Shown piece by piece: positions 1-8,701 of a DNA stretch of 50,362 nucleotides (positions are counted from its first letter, which is position 1; each line of letters opens with the position of its first letter). The DNA is from Magnetococcales bacterium. GTDB lineage: Bacteria > Pseudomonadota > Magnetococcia > Magnetococcales > JADFZT01. The stretch spans positions 1 to 50,362 of the forward strand of contig JADFZT010000030.1 of NCBI GenBank assembly GCA_015232395.1, given 5' to 3'. Position numbers and translations under genes: made by a program. The notes beneath the pieces were generated by a model. That model was given only the letters and a program-made list of their open reading frames with translations, was not told the DNA's origin and made no database searches.

Positions 1-30
1 TCATTCCCGCGAATGCGGGAATCCAGGGTG
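1..30 (+). repeat. REP-like palindrome (left edge, copy 1)
   Basis: A short hairpin, ATTCCC-N8-GGGAAT, followed by CCAGGG. It has the shape of widespread bacterial REP elements and of the dRS3 type. It is the inverted partner of the related palindrome at 126-173, so the two could fold as a REP doublet (REPIN). The element may extend left beyond the window. Confidence 0.7.
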
Positions 31-125
31 CCAGACACGAAACTTTCCAAATCTTGCTTCACTTTCAACAAAATACCGACCTTGCTGAAGGTTTTGTTTT
101 TTCCTTGAGGGTTGTGATTCTCTCT

Positions 126-173
126 CTGGATCCCCGCCTTCGCGGGGATGACGAGTCAGGGAAGAGTGTCCAA
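126..173 (-). repeat. REP-like element (48 bp, copy 2)
   Basis: Contains the palindrome CCCCGCCTTCGCGGGG. The full 48 bp recur exactly, in reverse complement, at 50311-50358, so the repeated unit is longer than the palindrome alone. It lies opposite in orientation to the copy at 1-30. A RAYT transposase gene, the enzyme class that spreads such elements, lies at 48103-48768. Confidence 0.85.
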
Positions 174-275
174 CTCTGAGGTAGACCTACTATAAAATGG
201 CACATCAGTCTTGATTGATGCGGTTCGCACAGCTCACCACATCCTACGCATGCGTTCCCCCCCAGAGAGATGAAC

Positions 276-318
276 AAAAAAACCTTGAGAGAAGAGAATT
301 CCCCCCAAGGTCTTTTTT
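276..318 (-). terminator. Rho-independent terminator, possibly bidirectional
   Basis: The arms ACCTTG (282-287) and CAAGGT (306-311) form a hairpin. It is flanked by an A-run (276-282) and a T-run (313-318), so read on the minus strand it ends in a U-tract. It lies 26 bases past the stop of the sigma-54 activator at 344-1336. The stem is short (6 bp plus A/T pairs). Confidence 0.6.
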
Positions 319-343
319 AAATCCCTTAAAGCCAGAAACGTTT

Positions 344-1336
344 TTAGATCGGCAGGGCGTATTTTTTAATGCGGTAGAGGAAGGTATCCCGGGTGAGACC
401 CAGGAGTCTCGCAGCCCGGGTTTTGTTGCCCCGGGTTTTTTCCAAGGCCTGATGGATCAGATCCTTTTCCAACTGCTCCAGGGAAATCCCTTTGGCGGGC
501 AAGTGAAACGGAGAAGCCATCCCTTTTTCACCGCCACCACTCTCCGGCGTTAAAATTTCCGTCGGCAGGTGACCGGGACGCACGGTTTTACCGGAACAGA
601 GCACCACCAGACGCTCACAGAGATTGCGCAACTCCCGCACATTTCCCGGCCAAGGGTGCTGCTCGATCAAACCAAAAGCCTGGGCATCGATTTGAGGGGC
701 GCTCAGTTGATGCTCCCGGGCAAATTGGGAAATAAAACGCTCCAGCAACAGCTTGATATCTCCCTCACGCTCCCGCAGGGGAGGCAAGGCCAAAGGCACC
801 ACGTTGAGGCGGTAGTAAAGATCTGCCCGAAATTTGCCTTCCCGAACCTGAGTCAGCAGATCCCGATTGGTCGCTGCCACCACCCGCACATCCACCCGTT
901 CCGGGGCAGGACTCCCCACCGCCTGGGTTTCGCCGGATTCCAAAAACCGCAGCAGCTTGGGCTGAATGGAGAGAGGAATTTCGCCGATTTCATCCAGAAA
1001 GAGCGTACCCCCCTCTGCCGCTCGAATGGAGCCTGTCTGGTTGGCAATGGCTCCAGTGAAGGCGCCCTTCAGGTGACCGAAAAGGGTGGATTCCGCCAAG
1101 GTTTCCGGCAAGGCCGCACAGTTGATGGCGACAAACGGACCCTTTGCCCGGCGACTTTCTTTGTGGAGATCCCGGGCGAGGAGTTCCTTGCCGGTGCCGG
1201 ATTCGCCGGTGATGAGCACACTGACATCCGTCGCTGCCACCACTCGGGAGGAGCGCAGTACAGCCTGGAATTCCGGGGCGTTGCCCCAAAGGTGTTCAGA
1301 CATGTTTTGTTCGCTTTTCAAAAAGGAAACCACCAT
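344..1336 (-). CDS. sigma-54-dependent transcriptional activator without a receiver domain
   Basis: An enhancer-binding protein that would use ATP to open sigma-54 RNA polymerase promoters. The AAA+ domain starts almost at the N-terminus: Walker A GESGTGKE at residues 44-51, the sigma-54 contact loop GAFTGA at 91-96, and Walker B GGTLFLDE near 109-116. A Fis-type helix-turn-helix ends the protein ([20 protein letters not shown]). There is no N-terminal receiver, GAF or PAS domain, so this is a PspF-like orphan that must be controlled by a partner or by its level. An internal Met at residue 12 (1303) is an equally possible start, since neither has a clear ribosome binding site. The terminator at 276-318 follows it. 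The target promoters are unknown. Confidence 0.9.
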   Translation of the reverse strand: MVVSFLKSEQNMSEHLWGNAPEFQAVLRSSRVVAATDVSVLITGESGTGKELLARDLHKESRRAKGPFVAINCAALPETLAESTLFGHLKGAFTGAIANQTGSIRAAEGGTLFLDEIGEIPLSIQPKLLRFLESGETQAVGSPAPERVDVRVVAATNRDLLTQVREGKFRADLYYRLNVVPLALPPLREREGDIKLLLERFISQFAREHQLSAPQIDAQAFGLIEQHPWPGNVRELRNLCERLVVLCSGKTVRPGHLPTEILTPESGGGEKGMASPFHLPAKGISLEQLEKDLIHQALEKTRGNKTRAARLLGLTRDTFLYRIKKYALPI

Positions 1337-1455
1337 CGCTGGATAAAATATATCGCTCGCTCAAAAAAGGGAGAGCCCCTCCAGAGAGACCACCCGGATG
1401 ACGATTTGGTTCCCACAAAAATCGGGATGCGTCATCACTGCCATCAAGCCGGGAC

Positions 1456-2202
1456 TCAGTGTCCATCGATCCCAAATAGACTCAATAGATTGTGCCAGGA
1501 GGCGTGTCCGGGGTCGTGACCGATCAGTCCCAACGTGACCAAACCCAACAGTATCAGTATAACACCCAAAATTTCCTTGATCCAGGACAAGTTGGACCAA
1601 TGCAGCACCCGTCCCGACACCAAACCCGCCACCAGGGTCACCGGTAGTGTGCCCAGGCCAAACCCGAGCATCACCATGCCGCCACCAAAAAAACCATCGG
1701 CACTGGCAGCCATAAACAGGGCGGTATAGACCAAACCACAAGGCAACCACCCCCACACCACCCCGAAAAGCCCGGCATGCAGGAGGGTTGAAGCGGGTAG
1801 AAAACGCTTTCCCACCGGCTCGATATGACGCCAGAGAAGATGACCCACCCGCTCGATCATGGCCCAGCGTTTAAAAAGCCCCACCAGATGCAGCCCCAAC
1901 CCCACCAACACCACAGCCGCTAAAGCCTGGGCGATCAGGTGACCGTGACGGGGGCTTAAGGCTTGAAACAGGGACTGCCCCAGATTGCCGATGATCAGAC
2001 CTGCCAGAACATAACTGCCGATGCGACCGATATTGTAGGCGATGAGATAGCGAAACAGGCGTGGGGGATTATTGCGCACCTCGGGGGGGAGGCTGAAGCT
2101 CAACGCCCCGATGATCGCCCCGCACATACCCAGGCAGTGGAGGGAACTGACAAATCCCACCAGCAAAGAGATATAAAAATGATGGTCGGGTTGATCCAAC
2201 AA
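1456..2202 (-). CDS. SafE/DsbD-type polytopic membrane protein (HCxGMCG family)
   Basis: A 248-residue membrane protein with about six hydrophobic segments. It carries the motif HCLGMCG at residues 22-28 in the first helix and a second Pro-Cys pair (WLPCGLVYT) near residue 158. These features place it in the sulfite exporter TauE/SafE or DsbD-2 (UreH-like) family. Members are often found near copper or cytochrome oxidase maturation genes and may move metal or electrons across the membrane, but the substrate is unproven. The start is a TTG codon (two in tandem at 2202 and 2199), as a stop lies a few codons upstream and no ATG fits. It is separated from the sigma-54 activator by about 120 bases on the same strand. 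Confidence 0.75.
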   Translation of the reverse strand: MLDQPDHHFYISLLVGFVSSLHCLGMCGAIIGALSFSLPPEVRNNPPRLFRYLIAYNIGRIGSYVLAGLIIGNLGQSLFQALSPRHGHLIAQALAAVVLVGLGLHLVGLFKRWAMIERVGHLLWRHIEPVGKRFLPASTLLHAGLFGVVWGWLPCGLVYTALFMAASADGFFGGGMVMLGFGLGTLPVTLVAGLVSGRVLHWSNLSWIKEILGVILILLGLVTLGLIGHDPGHASWHNLLSLFGIDGH

Positions 2203-2414
2203 GAGAAAACGCGGCTCCGGGGCTTAAAGAAAATTCTGACTGGGGTGACAGGGTGCACGCCTTCACCACGACAAGCGCGCCCCACTTCAACCACTATCTT
2301 GATTCACTGAGCCCCACGAAACAAGCCCCCATGCCCGAAAGAGTGCCACGATCCCTTTCAGGCTACCCCCAATCTCCCCTTTAGTTATTCTCCACAGGAA
2401 TCAGCCAGCCCACG

Positions 2415-2449
2415 AAAAAAAAGCCGCCGAACCCAAAAGGAACGGCGGC
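2415..2449 (-). terminator. Strong rho-independent terminator
   Basis: GCCGCCG and CGGCGGC (2423-2449) form a 7-bp GC stem followed, on the minus strand, by eight T residues (2422-2415). It sits 27 bases after the stop of the trypsin-like protease gene and should end its transcript. Confidence 0.9.
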
Positions 2450-2475
2450 CAAGGAGAGCTAACTGTGATGAAGCA

Positions 2476-3786
2476 TTAGTTTTGGGGCGGGGGAGTCCCT
2501 TTGAGCATCAGGACAAAGCCGCCATCCCGCTGGAAGGATTCGAAAGTGATGCAACCGTCCTCATCAACTTGAGAGACCTGGGGATGCGCCCCTCTCTGCC
2601 TGAGGAGTGCTTCATGAATTTCACGACCATCGGCGATCTCAAAGCAAGCCCGAATCGCCACATTCGATCCCTCGGCACTGGCGGTATAGGCGGTGAAGGT
2701 GGCATCCGTGGTCAAAACCTCCTCACCAAAAACCGAATAGAGACGGGTATAAACAGTGGAACCATCTTCCGGGAGATCACTCACCGTCAACCGGGTTTCG
2801 GTGGTCTGGCTGCCGCCATAAATGTCATATCCACCCTCGCTGGAGCCCACATCCAGCTCATAATAATCAGCGCCGACGTTGTCCCAGGTGAAAGTCACTT
2901 CGGTGCCCTTGAGGGTATCGTCCACAGCAGGCCGGGTGATTTCAGCAGCGACCGGCTCGGCATCGCCCAAATAGCCATCCATCCAGTCGTCATACATGGA
3001 AACCCGGGTATAGACCCCATAATAATCAGGCATGGCACAGCCATAACCCCAGCTCACCACCCCGGCCAAGGAAAAGCTGCCGTCGCTGGCTGGAACCATC
3101 AAAGGGCCGCCGCTATCACCGGAGCAGGAATCCTTGCCCCCATCGTCATAGCCCGCGCAGAGCATGTTGTCGGTAATCTGGCCGTTGTAGCCGTTGTTGC
3201 AGGCGTCGTTGGTCACCAGGGGTACCTGCACCTCCTGCAAGGCATCCGGATAGTTGGCTTGCCCCGTGCCTTGGGTGTTGCCCCAACCGATGACGGTGGA
3301 GAGCACCCCTTCGGCGGTGAGTTCATCGGCGTTATCACCGGTCACCATACTGATGGGCTCCTGGGAGGCGGAGGAAGCCAGGTGTAAAAGCGCAATATCG
3401 TTATCCATGGTGTGGGTGCTGTAGTCGGGATGGACGATGATTTCCGACACTTCCAAGCGCTCGCCACTCTCTTCCCGCAGGTTGTGGATATCCAGCACCA
3501 CATCCACCTGATTGGGGCGCTCTCCCTCCACACAGTGGGCCGCCGTCACCACCCACTCGGGGGTAACCAGCGTGCCGCCACAAAACTGACCGTGATACGC
3601 ACTGGGGCTTGCCGCGTTGACCAGAGCCACCATCCAGGGATAACTGCCAGACTCCGCTTCGTTGCCGCCGACGATACGGGTTTCAGCCACACTGGAAGCG
3701 GCAAACAGGTCTGGAGTTCCTGGAGCAGCATAACCAATGAGGCCGGCGGTCAACATCAGAGCGGTGGTCATTTTGCGATTCATCAT
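2476..3786 (-). CDS. Secreted trypsin-like serine protease (S1A) with C-terminal extension
   Basis: A chymotrypsin-fold endoprotease. A Sec signal peptide covers about residues 1-30, followed by the activation site RIVGG (mature N-terminus I38). The catalytic triad is visible as His84 (TAAHC), Asp130 (DNDIALLHL) and Ser225 (GDSGGP). Asp219 in DSCSGDSGGP occupies the S1-pocket position of trypsin, predicting cleavage after Arg/Lys. Paired cysteines suggest disulfides, hence periplasmic or extracellular action. Residues from about 285 form a beta-rich domain resembling an Ig/FN3-like module, then a tail of about 60 residues with two Cys. The ATG is preceded by AAGGGGA. It is monocistronic, closed by the terminator at 2415-2449. 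Zymogen activation is inferred from the intact R/IVGG site. S1A proteases occur patchily in bacteria. Confidence 0.92.
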   Translation of the reverse strand: MMNRKMTTALMLTAGLIGYAAPGTPDLFAASSVAETRIVGGNEAESGSYPWMVALVNAASPSAYHGQFCGGTLVTPEWVVTAAHCVEGERPNQVDVVLDIHNLREESGERLEVSEIIVHPDYSTHTMDNDIALLHLASSASQEPISMVTGDNADELTAEGVLSTVIGWGNTQGTGQANYPDALQEVQVPLVTNDACNNGYNGQITDNMLCAGYDDGGKDSCSGDSGGPLMVPASDGSFSLAGVVSWGYGCAMPDYYGVYTRVSMYDDWMDGYLGDAEPVAAEITRPAVDDTLKGTEVTFTWDNVGADYYELDVGSSEGGYDIYGGSQTTETRLTVSDLPEDGSTVYTRLYSVFGEEVLTTDATFTAYTASAEGSNVAIRACFEIADGREIHEALLRQRGAHPQVSQVDEDGCITFESFQRDGGFVLMLKGTPPPQN

Positions 3787-4399
3787 TCTATCCCCTTACA
3801 AACGAAACGCCCCGAAAGACGTATGGATCCGGATCTTACCTGACGGCCCCCACTTGGGGTGAAATTGGGTGAAGAGAAGAGTTTAATCGACTTCTGCTTT
3901 TCACCTGCCCGGCATGACCTATTGGTATGGATAGTTTGCAAAAGGTTCACCAGTTTTTTTTATTATTTGTTTTCAACATGTTGCATAAACAATCCACCTT
4001 CATCACCCCACTTGGCAGACCCGTCTGGATACATTTATTTTTACACACTGTCCAGTTTAGGTGACACATCAAAAAAACCGTCCAACCCAGTTTACACCTT
4101 CACAGAACTGTCCAACCTGGTTTACATATTGCCAATCATCCACACCCCCGGCCAAGCTCCAACCCCCTCCAGCCAAAGGCCATCACCAATCCTACAAGCC
4201 CCCCTCAAGCAACATACCGGCAGACCTTTGAGGGCGTCCAGCAAAACCCGAGCTGAGGCAAAAATTCAAACCAATCCGATACCCCAAACACCCCGCCCCC
4301 CTCCTCCACAAATCTGAAAACAGGGCGTGGGGGTTGCAGCAGGCTTGTGGCAGGCCTAATCTTGGCGTCGGCTATTACTGACTATGACAAGGTTAGAGC
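3787..4399. other. Intergenic region between protease and larC
   Basis: About 610 bases between divergent genes with no convincing gene. It is AT-richer than its surroundings in the first 250 bases. It holds the three-copy 30-bp repeat at 4046-4135 and presumably both promoters. The larC ribosome binding site (AAGG, 8 bases before the ATG) lies at the right end. Confidence 0.6.
4046..4135. repeat. Three imperfect 30-bp tandem repeats
   Basis: The core GTCCA-(A/G)-N-C-(C/T)-(A/G)GTTTA(C/G)A recurs at 4050, 4080 and 4110, that is with an exact 30-bp period (consensus CTGTCCAACCTGGTTTACA). The spacing is near three helical turns. It could be the multi-repeat end of a lost insertion sequence, as in IS21-like termini, or a set of protein-binding sites upstream of larC. 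Confidence 0.65.
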
Positions 4400-5659
4400 A
4401 TGAAAATTCATTTGGACACCCAGAGCGGCATTGCCGGGGATATGTTTTTGGGAGCTTGCCTGGATTTGGGGCTGGACCAAGCCGCCTTGACCCAGGCGTT
4501 GACGGGGCTCGGAGTGGATGGCTGGTCCTTTGATCTCAGCCAAGAACGGCGCGGCGGCATTCGGGGGATGCGCCTGGAAGTGATCGCCCCGGAAGAAAAA
4601 AAACATCGCCATCTGCGCCATATCATCGCCCTGATCGAACAGGCCCACTTTCCCGCCCCTGTGGCAAAGCGGGCGAAAGCGATCTTCCACACCCTGGCTG
4701 TGGCGGAAGGGGCCATGCACGGGGTCTCTCCGGAAAAGGTCCACTTCCATGAAGTCGGGGCGGTGGATGCCATCATCGATATCTGCGGGGCGGCTTTTGC
4801 GCTCTGGCATCTGGGGGTGACCGAAGTCACAGCCACCCCCCTCCCCCTCAACAGCGGCCAGGTCACCTGCGCCCACGGCCAGATGCCCCTCCCTGCCCCA
4901 GCGGTGACGGAAATTTTAAAAAGCCATCAAGTCCCCCTGCAACCAGTCGCTTTCGACCGGGAGCTGGTCACCCCCACGGGGGCTGCGATCCTGGTCAACA
5001 TGGTGGATCGCTTCGGCCCCCCCGACCTGACCCGCATCGACCGGGTAGGCTATGGCCTGGGTGGCCGGGAAATAGCGGGGCAAGCCAACGCCTTGCGGAT
5101 TTTGGCCCAGGAGGCAACCGCCCCCTCCCCCGCTTCGGCCACCCCATCCGCCTCTACCACCCCCATCCCCACGCTGGATCGAGGATGGGTTGGCGAGCTG
5201 ACGACCCATGTGGATGACATGAACCCCGAATGGTACGGCCCCCTCTGGGAGACTCTCTTTGCCGCAGGCGCCCTGGATGTCGCCCTCATTCCCATGACCA
5301 TGAAAAAGGGGCGTCCCGGGGTGCGTATCGAGGTGATGACCCCTCTGGGACAAGAGGAAAAGCTGGCCCGACTGCTCCTCACCCACACCACCGCCCTGGG
5401 GGTGCGGTTCAATCGCCGGGAACGCTTCACCCTGCCCCGCAGCCATCGCCTTTTCGAAACCCCCTGGGGTAGCCTTAGGGCGGTGGAGGCTGGAGAGATC
5501 TGGCGGGTGGAGCAGGATGATCTGGCCACACTCGCCAAACGACAAGGATGGAGCCTGCCCCAAGCCCGACAGGAGATCGCCCCCCATCTCCAAACCGCCA
5601 TCCAGCAGGATGCAGCAGCCCCGACAACCGAATCAAACTCCCAAGCCACTGAAGGGTAA
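4400..5659 (+). CDS. larC: LarC, nickel insertion protein for the nickel-pincer cofactor
   Basis: LarC is the CTP-dependent cyclometallase that inserts nickel into the dithiodicarboxyl nicotinic acid mononucleotide made by LarB and LarE, giving the NPN cofactor of lactate racemase and related enzymes. The family signature is clear: SGIAGDMFLGACLDLG at residues 9-24, HFHEVGAVDAIIDICGA near 115-131, and the LVTPTGAAIL segment near 190. A Pro/Ala/Ser-rich linker near residues 235-255 separates the N- and C-terminal halves. In Lactiplantibacillus plantarum these are joined by programmed frameshifting (larC1/larC2), but here they form one continuous 419-residue frame. AAGG stands 8 bases before the ATG. 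larB follows 58 bases downstream in the same direction. No larA racemase gene is nearby. Confidence 0.93.
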   Translation: MKIHLDTQSGIAGDMFLGACLDLGLDQAALTQALTGLGVDGWSFDLSQERRGGIRGMRLEVIAPEEKKHRHLRHIIALIEQAHFPAPVAKRAKAIFHTLAVAEGAMHGVSPEKVHFHEVGAVDAIIDICGAAFALWHLGVTEVTATPLPLNSGQVTCAHGQMPLPAPAVTEILKSHQVPLQPVAFDRELVTPTGAAILVNMVDRFGPPDLTRIDRVGYGLGGREIAGQANALRILAQEATAPSPASATPSASTTPIPTLDRGWVGELTTHVDDMNPEWYGPLWETLFAAGALDVALIPMTMKKGRPGVRIEVMTPLGQEEKLARLLLTHTTALGVRFNRRERFTLPRSHRLFETPWGSLRAVEAGEIWRVEQDDLATLAKRQGWSLPQARQEIAPHLQTAIQQDAAAPTTESNSQATEG

Positions 5660-5717
5660 GCCAACCAGGCACAACGCCTGAAAACCGTTTTCCCCCTGAG
5701 CGAAAGCCATTTTAAAC

Positions 5718-6521
5718 ATGACCCCCAGCCAGTTAAAAAGCCTTTTGACCGATCTCAGCCAAGGGCGTTGCAGCCTGGAGCAGGCCCTCTCCATGCTGCA
5801 ACGTTTTCCCATGGATCCCGTCGCCCAGGAGGGGGGGGTGGTGGCCCGGCTGGACACCCACCGCCAAGTGCGCCACGGCTTTCCCGAGGTGGTGCTGGCC
5901 CAGGGAAAAAAATTCAAGCACCTGCGCGCCATCGTCGAGCGCTCCCTCACCCATGGGGGAGATCTCCTCATCACCCGCCTGGGCAAAAAACGGCGGGTCA
6001 AACTCCAAGGGCTCTTTCCCGAATTGAGCCACGAGCCGAGCACGGGATGCCTCTACCGACAGATGGAAGATCAGGGTGAGGAAGGGTTGGTGGCAGTCTT
6101 TTCTGCGGGCACCAGCGATATTCCGGTGGCGGCCGAAGCGGCCCTGGTCGCCCGGCTCATGGGGGCCCGGGTGGCGACCCATTTTGATTCCGGTGTGGCG
6201 GGGCTCCATCGGCTGCTGGCGGCGGGGGATCTGTTGCGGGAAGCCCGGGTGTTGGTGGTGGCGGCCGGCATGGAGGGGGCGCTGCCGTCGGTGGTGGGGG
6301 GGCTGGTGGATAAACCGGTCATCGCCATCCCCACCTCCCAGGGCTATGGCTCCTCCTTTAACGGCCTCTCAGCCCTCCTGGGCATGCTCAACAGCTGTGC
6401 CGCCAACGTGACAGTGGTCAACATCGACAACGGCTTTGGGGCAGGATATGTGGCGGGACTGATCAATCGCCTGGGGAATAATCGGGAAGCCCATGGGGAA
6501 GCAGGTGAGGAAAACAGTTGA
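5718..6521 (+). CDS. larB: LarB, nicotinic acid adenine dinucleotide carboxylase/hydrolase
   Basis: LarB catalyses the first step of NPN cofactor synthesis: carboxylation of the pyridinium ring of NaAD and cleavage of its phosphoanhydride. The C-terminal half is a PurE-like fold, with GLVAVFSAGTSDIPVAAEAA near residues 123-142, AAGMEGALPSVVGGL near 181, and the SQGYGSSFNGLSALLGMLNS segment. The 267-residue length is normal for the family. It lies 58 bases after larC, probably in one transcript. It converges on the oligosaccharyltransferase gene, with only 46 bases between the stops and no obvious terminator. Confidence 0.93.
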   Translation: MTPSQLKSLLTDLSQGRCSLEQALSMLQRFPMDPVAQEGGVVARLDTHRQVRHGFPEVVLAQGKKFKHLRAIVERSLTHGGDLLITRLGKKRRVKLQGLFPELSHEPSTGCLYRQMEDQGEEGLVAVFSAGTSDIPVAAEAALVARLMGARVATHFDSGVAGLHRLLAAGDLLREARVLVVAAGMEGALPSVVGGLVDKPVIAIPTSQGYGSSFNGLSALLGMLNSCAANVTVVNIDNGFGAGYVAGLINRLGNNREAHGEAGEENS

Positions 6522-6567
6522 ATACCCCGACCCCGTTTTTCAGACTCCATCCCCCCTCCCACCGACA

Positions 6568-8658
6568 TCAACCCCTTGGATCGGGATGCACCTCCCAGAG
6601 CTGATAATCGAGACCTTCCAACAACAGAGGCGTAAAATAACCATCCCGAGGGCGCTGGAGCAGCATCAGCTGGATCAGGGTGGAGCGCTCCACCCCCAGG
6701 TTCATGATGAACCCCTCATGGTCAGGCTCCAGCATCAGCAGGGTCCGGTCGAGTTTTTTATCACTGCGGCGCAGCCAGCGGGCGGTTTCAGAGCTTTGAT
6801 ATTGGTTGAGGGAATCTGCTGGCACCCGGAATGTCCCATCTGGTGAAACATACCCCCCGTCTGACACCTTCTGCACATTTTTCGGGATGGACTTGAAAAA
6901 AGAGTCCTCCCCGCGCCGATGATCGATATCCCAACTGCCGAAGGGATACCACCATCTGACCATTTTCAGCATCCTCCCGGGCAGGAAAAGATAGCTGGGC
7001 TTGGCACTTGCCGGAAAAAAGAAATCCAACCACCCCTCCACCCCACGCCACTCCCCCTGGGGAATCAAGTGCGCCCCACTGATCATCTCCCGGGCGGCCT
7101 GCGGCCCCGCCGCCAAAATCCCCTTCACCAGCTCCAGCCCCTGCTGCCGCTCTCCCCCCACAGCCCGATAAAAAAGCTGCATCCCCTCCCGCCCCCGCTC
7201 GGCATAAAAGCGGATAAAGTTGGCTGCCAGGCGTTGATCAGCGGTAGCCAGGGGAATAGCGGTATAGACGATGTGCTCACCGCTCGTGACATCGGAGTGG
7301 CCATCGCTGATCACCCGATTTTTGGTCCAGTAACGCAAGAGGTGGCCAAAATCCCACCAAGCCCAGATCACCCCCTGCTCCGACACCAACTCCCGGGCCT
7401 GGACCATCCCTTGGACCTGGGTCGCCTCAAATTTTCCGGGGAGGTAGGTGGTGCGATAAATGCGGGTTTGGCTCTGATACCAGGCAAGCCCCAACCCCAA
7501 AATCACCAGAGCCACAGAGGTGCGAAACTGTTTATCCCCCCAACGATCCAGGAGTGTCTGGAGCAGGTAACCGTAGCCCAAAACCATGACCGGTCCCAAA
7601 AAAATCAAAAAACGCTGGGTAAACAGAAGCCCCCAAAGCCCCAGCCCCACCGCCGGGAGCAAAAACAGTACCCCCTCTCGACGGCGCTGCCATAAAAGCA
7701 AGGCGAGCCCAATCCCGGAGACCAAAAAAATTTGCGGGTTACCAGAGGTCGCCCGCATCGAATAGTCAAAGGTGGGGGTTCTGAATTCAGAGATGGAGGC
7801 GGAAAGGTTGGGGAACCCCCCTGCGGCGGATTTGCTGAAAAAAGTCAAATTTCCAAGCAGGTTGCCAGGAATCCCCAGGAGATAATCGAATCCCAGCCAC
7901 CCCCCAAGCATCCCCAACGCCAGGAGCGCCGTCCCGGCTAGAATCATCTGTTCCCGTTTTTGCCGATAAGGGCGATGGATCCCTGCCAGCACCAACAAAA
8001 ACAGAAAGATGGCGGTAATCTGGGCCGGGGCCTGCTCCCACCACCAGACAAAGCCACCATAAACCGTAAGCGCCCCTCCCAGCCAACCATACCCCCGCCC
8101 CGGCTCGGCTTTGGAAAATCGCAAAAAGCAATAGACAAGCCCCATCAACCAGGTAACATTCAAGACATCGGTATCACACCACCCCAGGCTGGAACGCTGC
8201 ACATAAAAGGGGGAGATGATGCCGAGAAAAGCCCCACTGAGCCCCATCACCACCCCGCCCAAGGCACGCCCCAGCAAAAAAAGGGGGATCGCCAAAAGCG
8301 GCCCCAAAAAAGCCGGAATCAATGCCGCAACCCAGAGGGGAGAATAAGCCGATATTTCGGAGCCTTTGGCGATCATCACTCCGAGCAGGGGCACCCGTTC
8401 GGGGCGGGGAAAGGTGTGTTGCACCTCCCCCTCCCGGGGCAATCCAGCTTCATAGGTGCCCTCCAGCAGATCCCGGCCCAGATCCAGATAATAGTAGCCA
8501 TCCGCCCCCCGCAACAGCGGCTCTTCGGCATAAAAAGCCCGCTCAGGCTGAGCACTCCAATCGGCCAGATCATCCATACGGGCAAACCAGCCCGCCATCA
8601 TGATCAGGAGCAGAGACAAAAAGGCGATGAGCCCTTTGGCGCTGGAGTGGGTGGGCAT
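6568..8658 (-). CDS. STT3/PglB-type oligosaccharyltransferase (GT66-like)
   Basis: A polytopic membrane protein of 696 residues with about 11-13 hydrophobic helices, then a soluble periplasmic domain from about residue 425. It carries the hallmark motifs of the STT3/PglB family: a first acidic site in GADGYYYLDLGRDLLEG (Asp53), a second DTD at 162-164 (SLGWCDTDVLN), a dynamic-loop Glu candidate, and the acceptor-binding signature WWDFG at 434-438, a variant of WWDYG. Such enzymes move a lipid-linked glycan to Asn in N-X-S/T sequons on the outer face of the membrane. It is the last gene of a unit with larE, 43 bases after its stop. No glycosyltransferases or flippase lie nearby, so the glycan donor must be made elsewhere. 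The exact substrate is unknown. No good ribosome binding site is visible before the ATG. Confidence 0.85.
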   Translation of the reverse strand: MPTHSSAKGLIAFLSLLLIMMAGWFARMDDLADWSAQPERAFYAEEPLLRGADGYYYLDLGRDLLEGTYEAGLPREGEVQHTFPRPERVPLLGVMIAKGSEISAYSPLWVAALIPAFLGPLLAIPLFLLGRALGGVVMGLSGAFLGIISPFYVQRSSLGWCDTDVLNVTWLMGLVYCFLRFSKAEPGRGYGWLGGALTVYGGFVWWWEQAPAQITAIFLFLLVLAGIHRPYRQKREQMILAGTALLALGMLGGWLGFDYLLGIPGNLLGNLTFFSKSAAGGFPNLSASISEFRTPTFDYSMRATSGNPQIFLVSGIGLALLLWQRRREGVLFLLPAVGLGLWGLLFTQRFLIFLGPVMVLGYGYLLQTLLDRWGDKQFRTSVALVILGLGLAWYQSQTRIYRTTYLPGKFEATQVQGMVQARELVSEQGVIWAWWDFGHLLRYWTKNRVISDGHSDVTSGEHIVYTAIPLATADQRLAANFIRFYAERGREGMQLFYRAVGGERQQGLELVKGILAAGPQAAREMISGAHLIPQGEWRGVEGWLDFFFPASAKPSYLFLPGRMLKMVRWWYPFGSWDIDHRRGEDSFFKSIPKNVQKVSDGGYVSPDGTFRVPADSLNQYQSSETARWLRRSDKKLDRTLLMLEPDHEGFIMNLGVERSTLIQLMLLQRPRDGYFTPLLLEGLDYQLWEVHPDPRG

Positions 8659-8701
8659 AGCGGTCAGGTGCCTGGATGGATTGGGTGGGAGAGAAAAAAA
8701 G

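Noticed and set aside
215-553. Plus-strand frame near the left edge
   Set aside because: Mostly antisense to the sigma-54 activator and runs through the terminator hairpin.
3859-4317. Plus-strand frame of 152 codons before larC
   Set aside because: Low-complexity Pro/Ser/Thr-rich translation across the 30-bp repeats, with no ribosome site.
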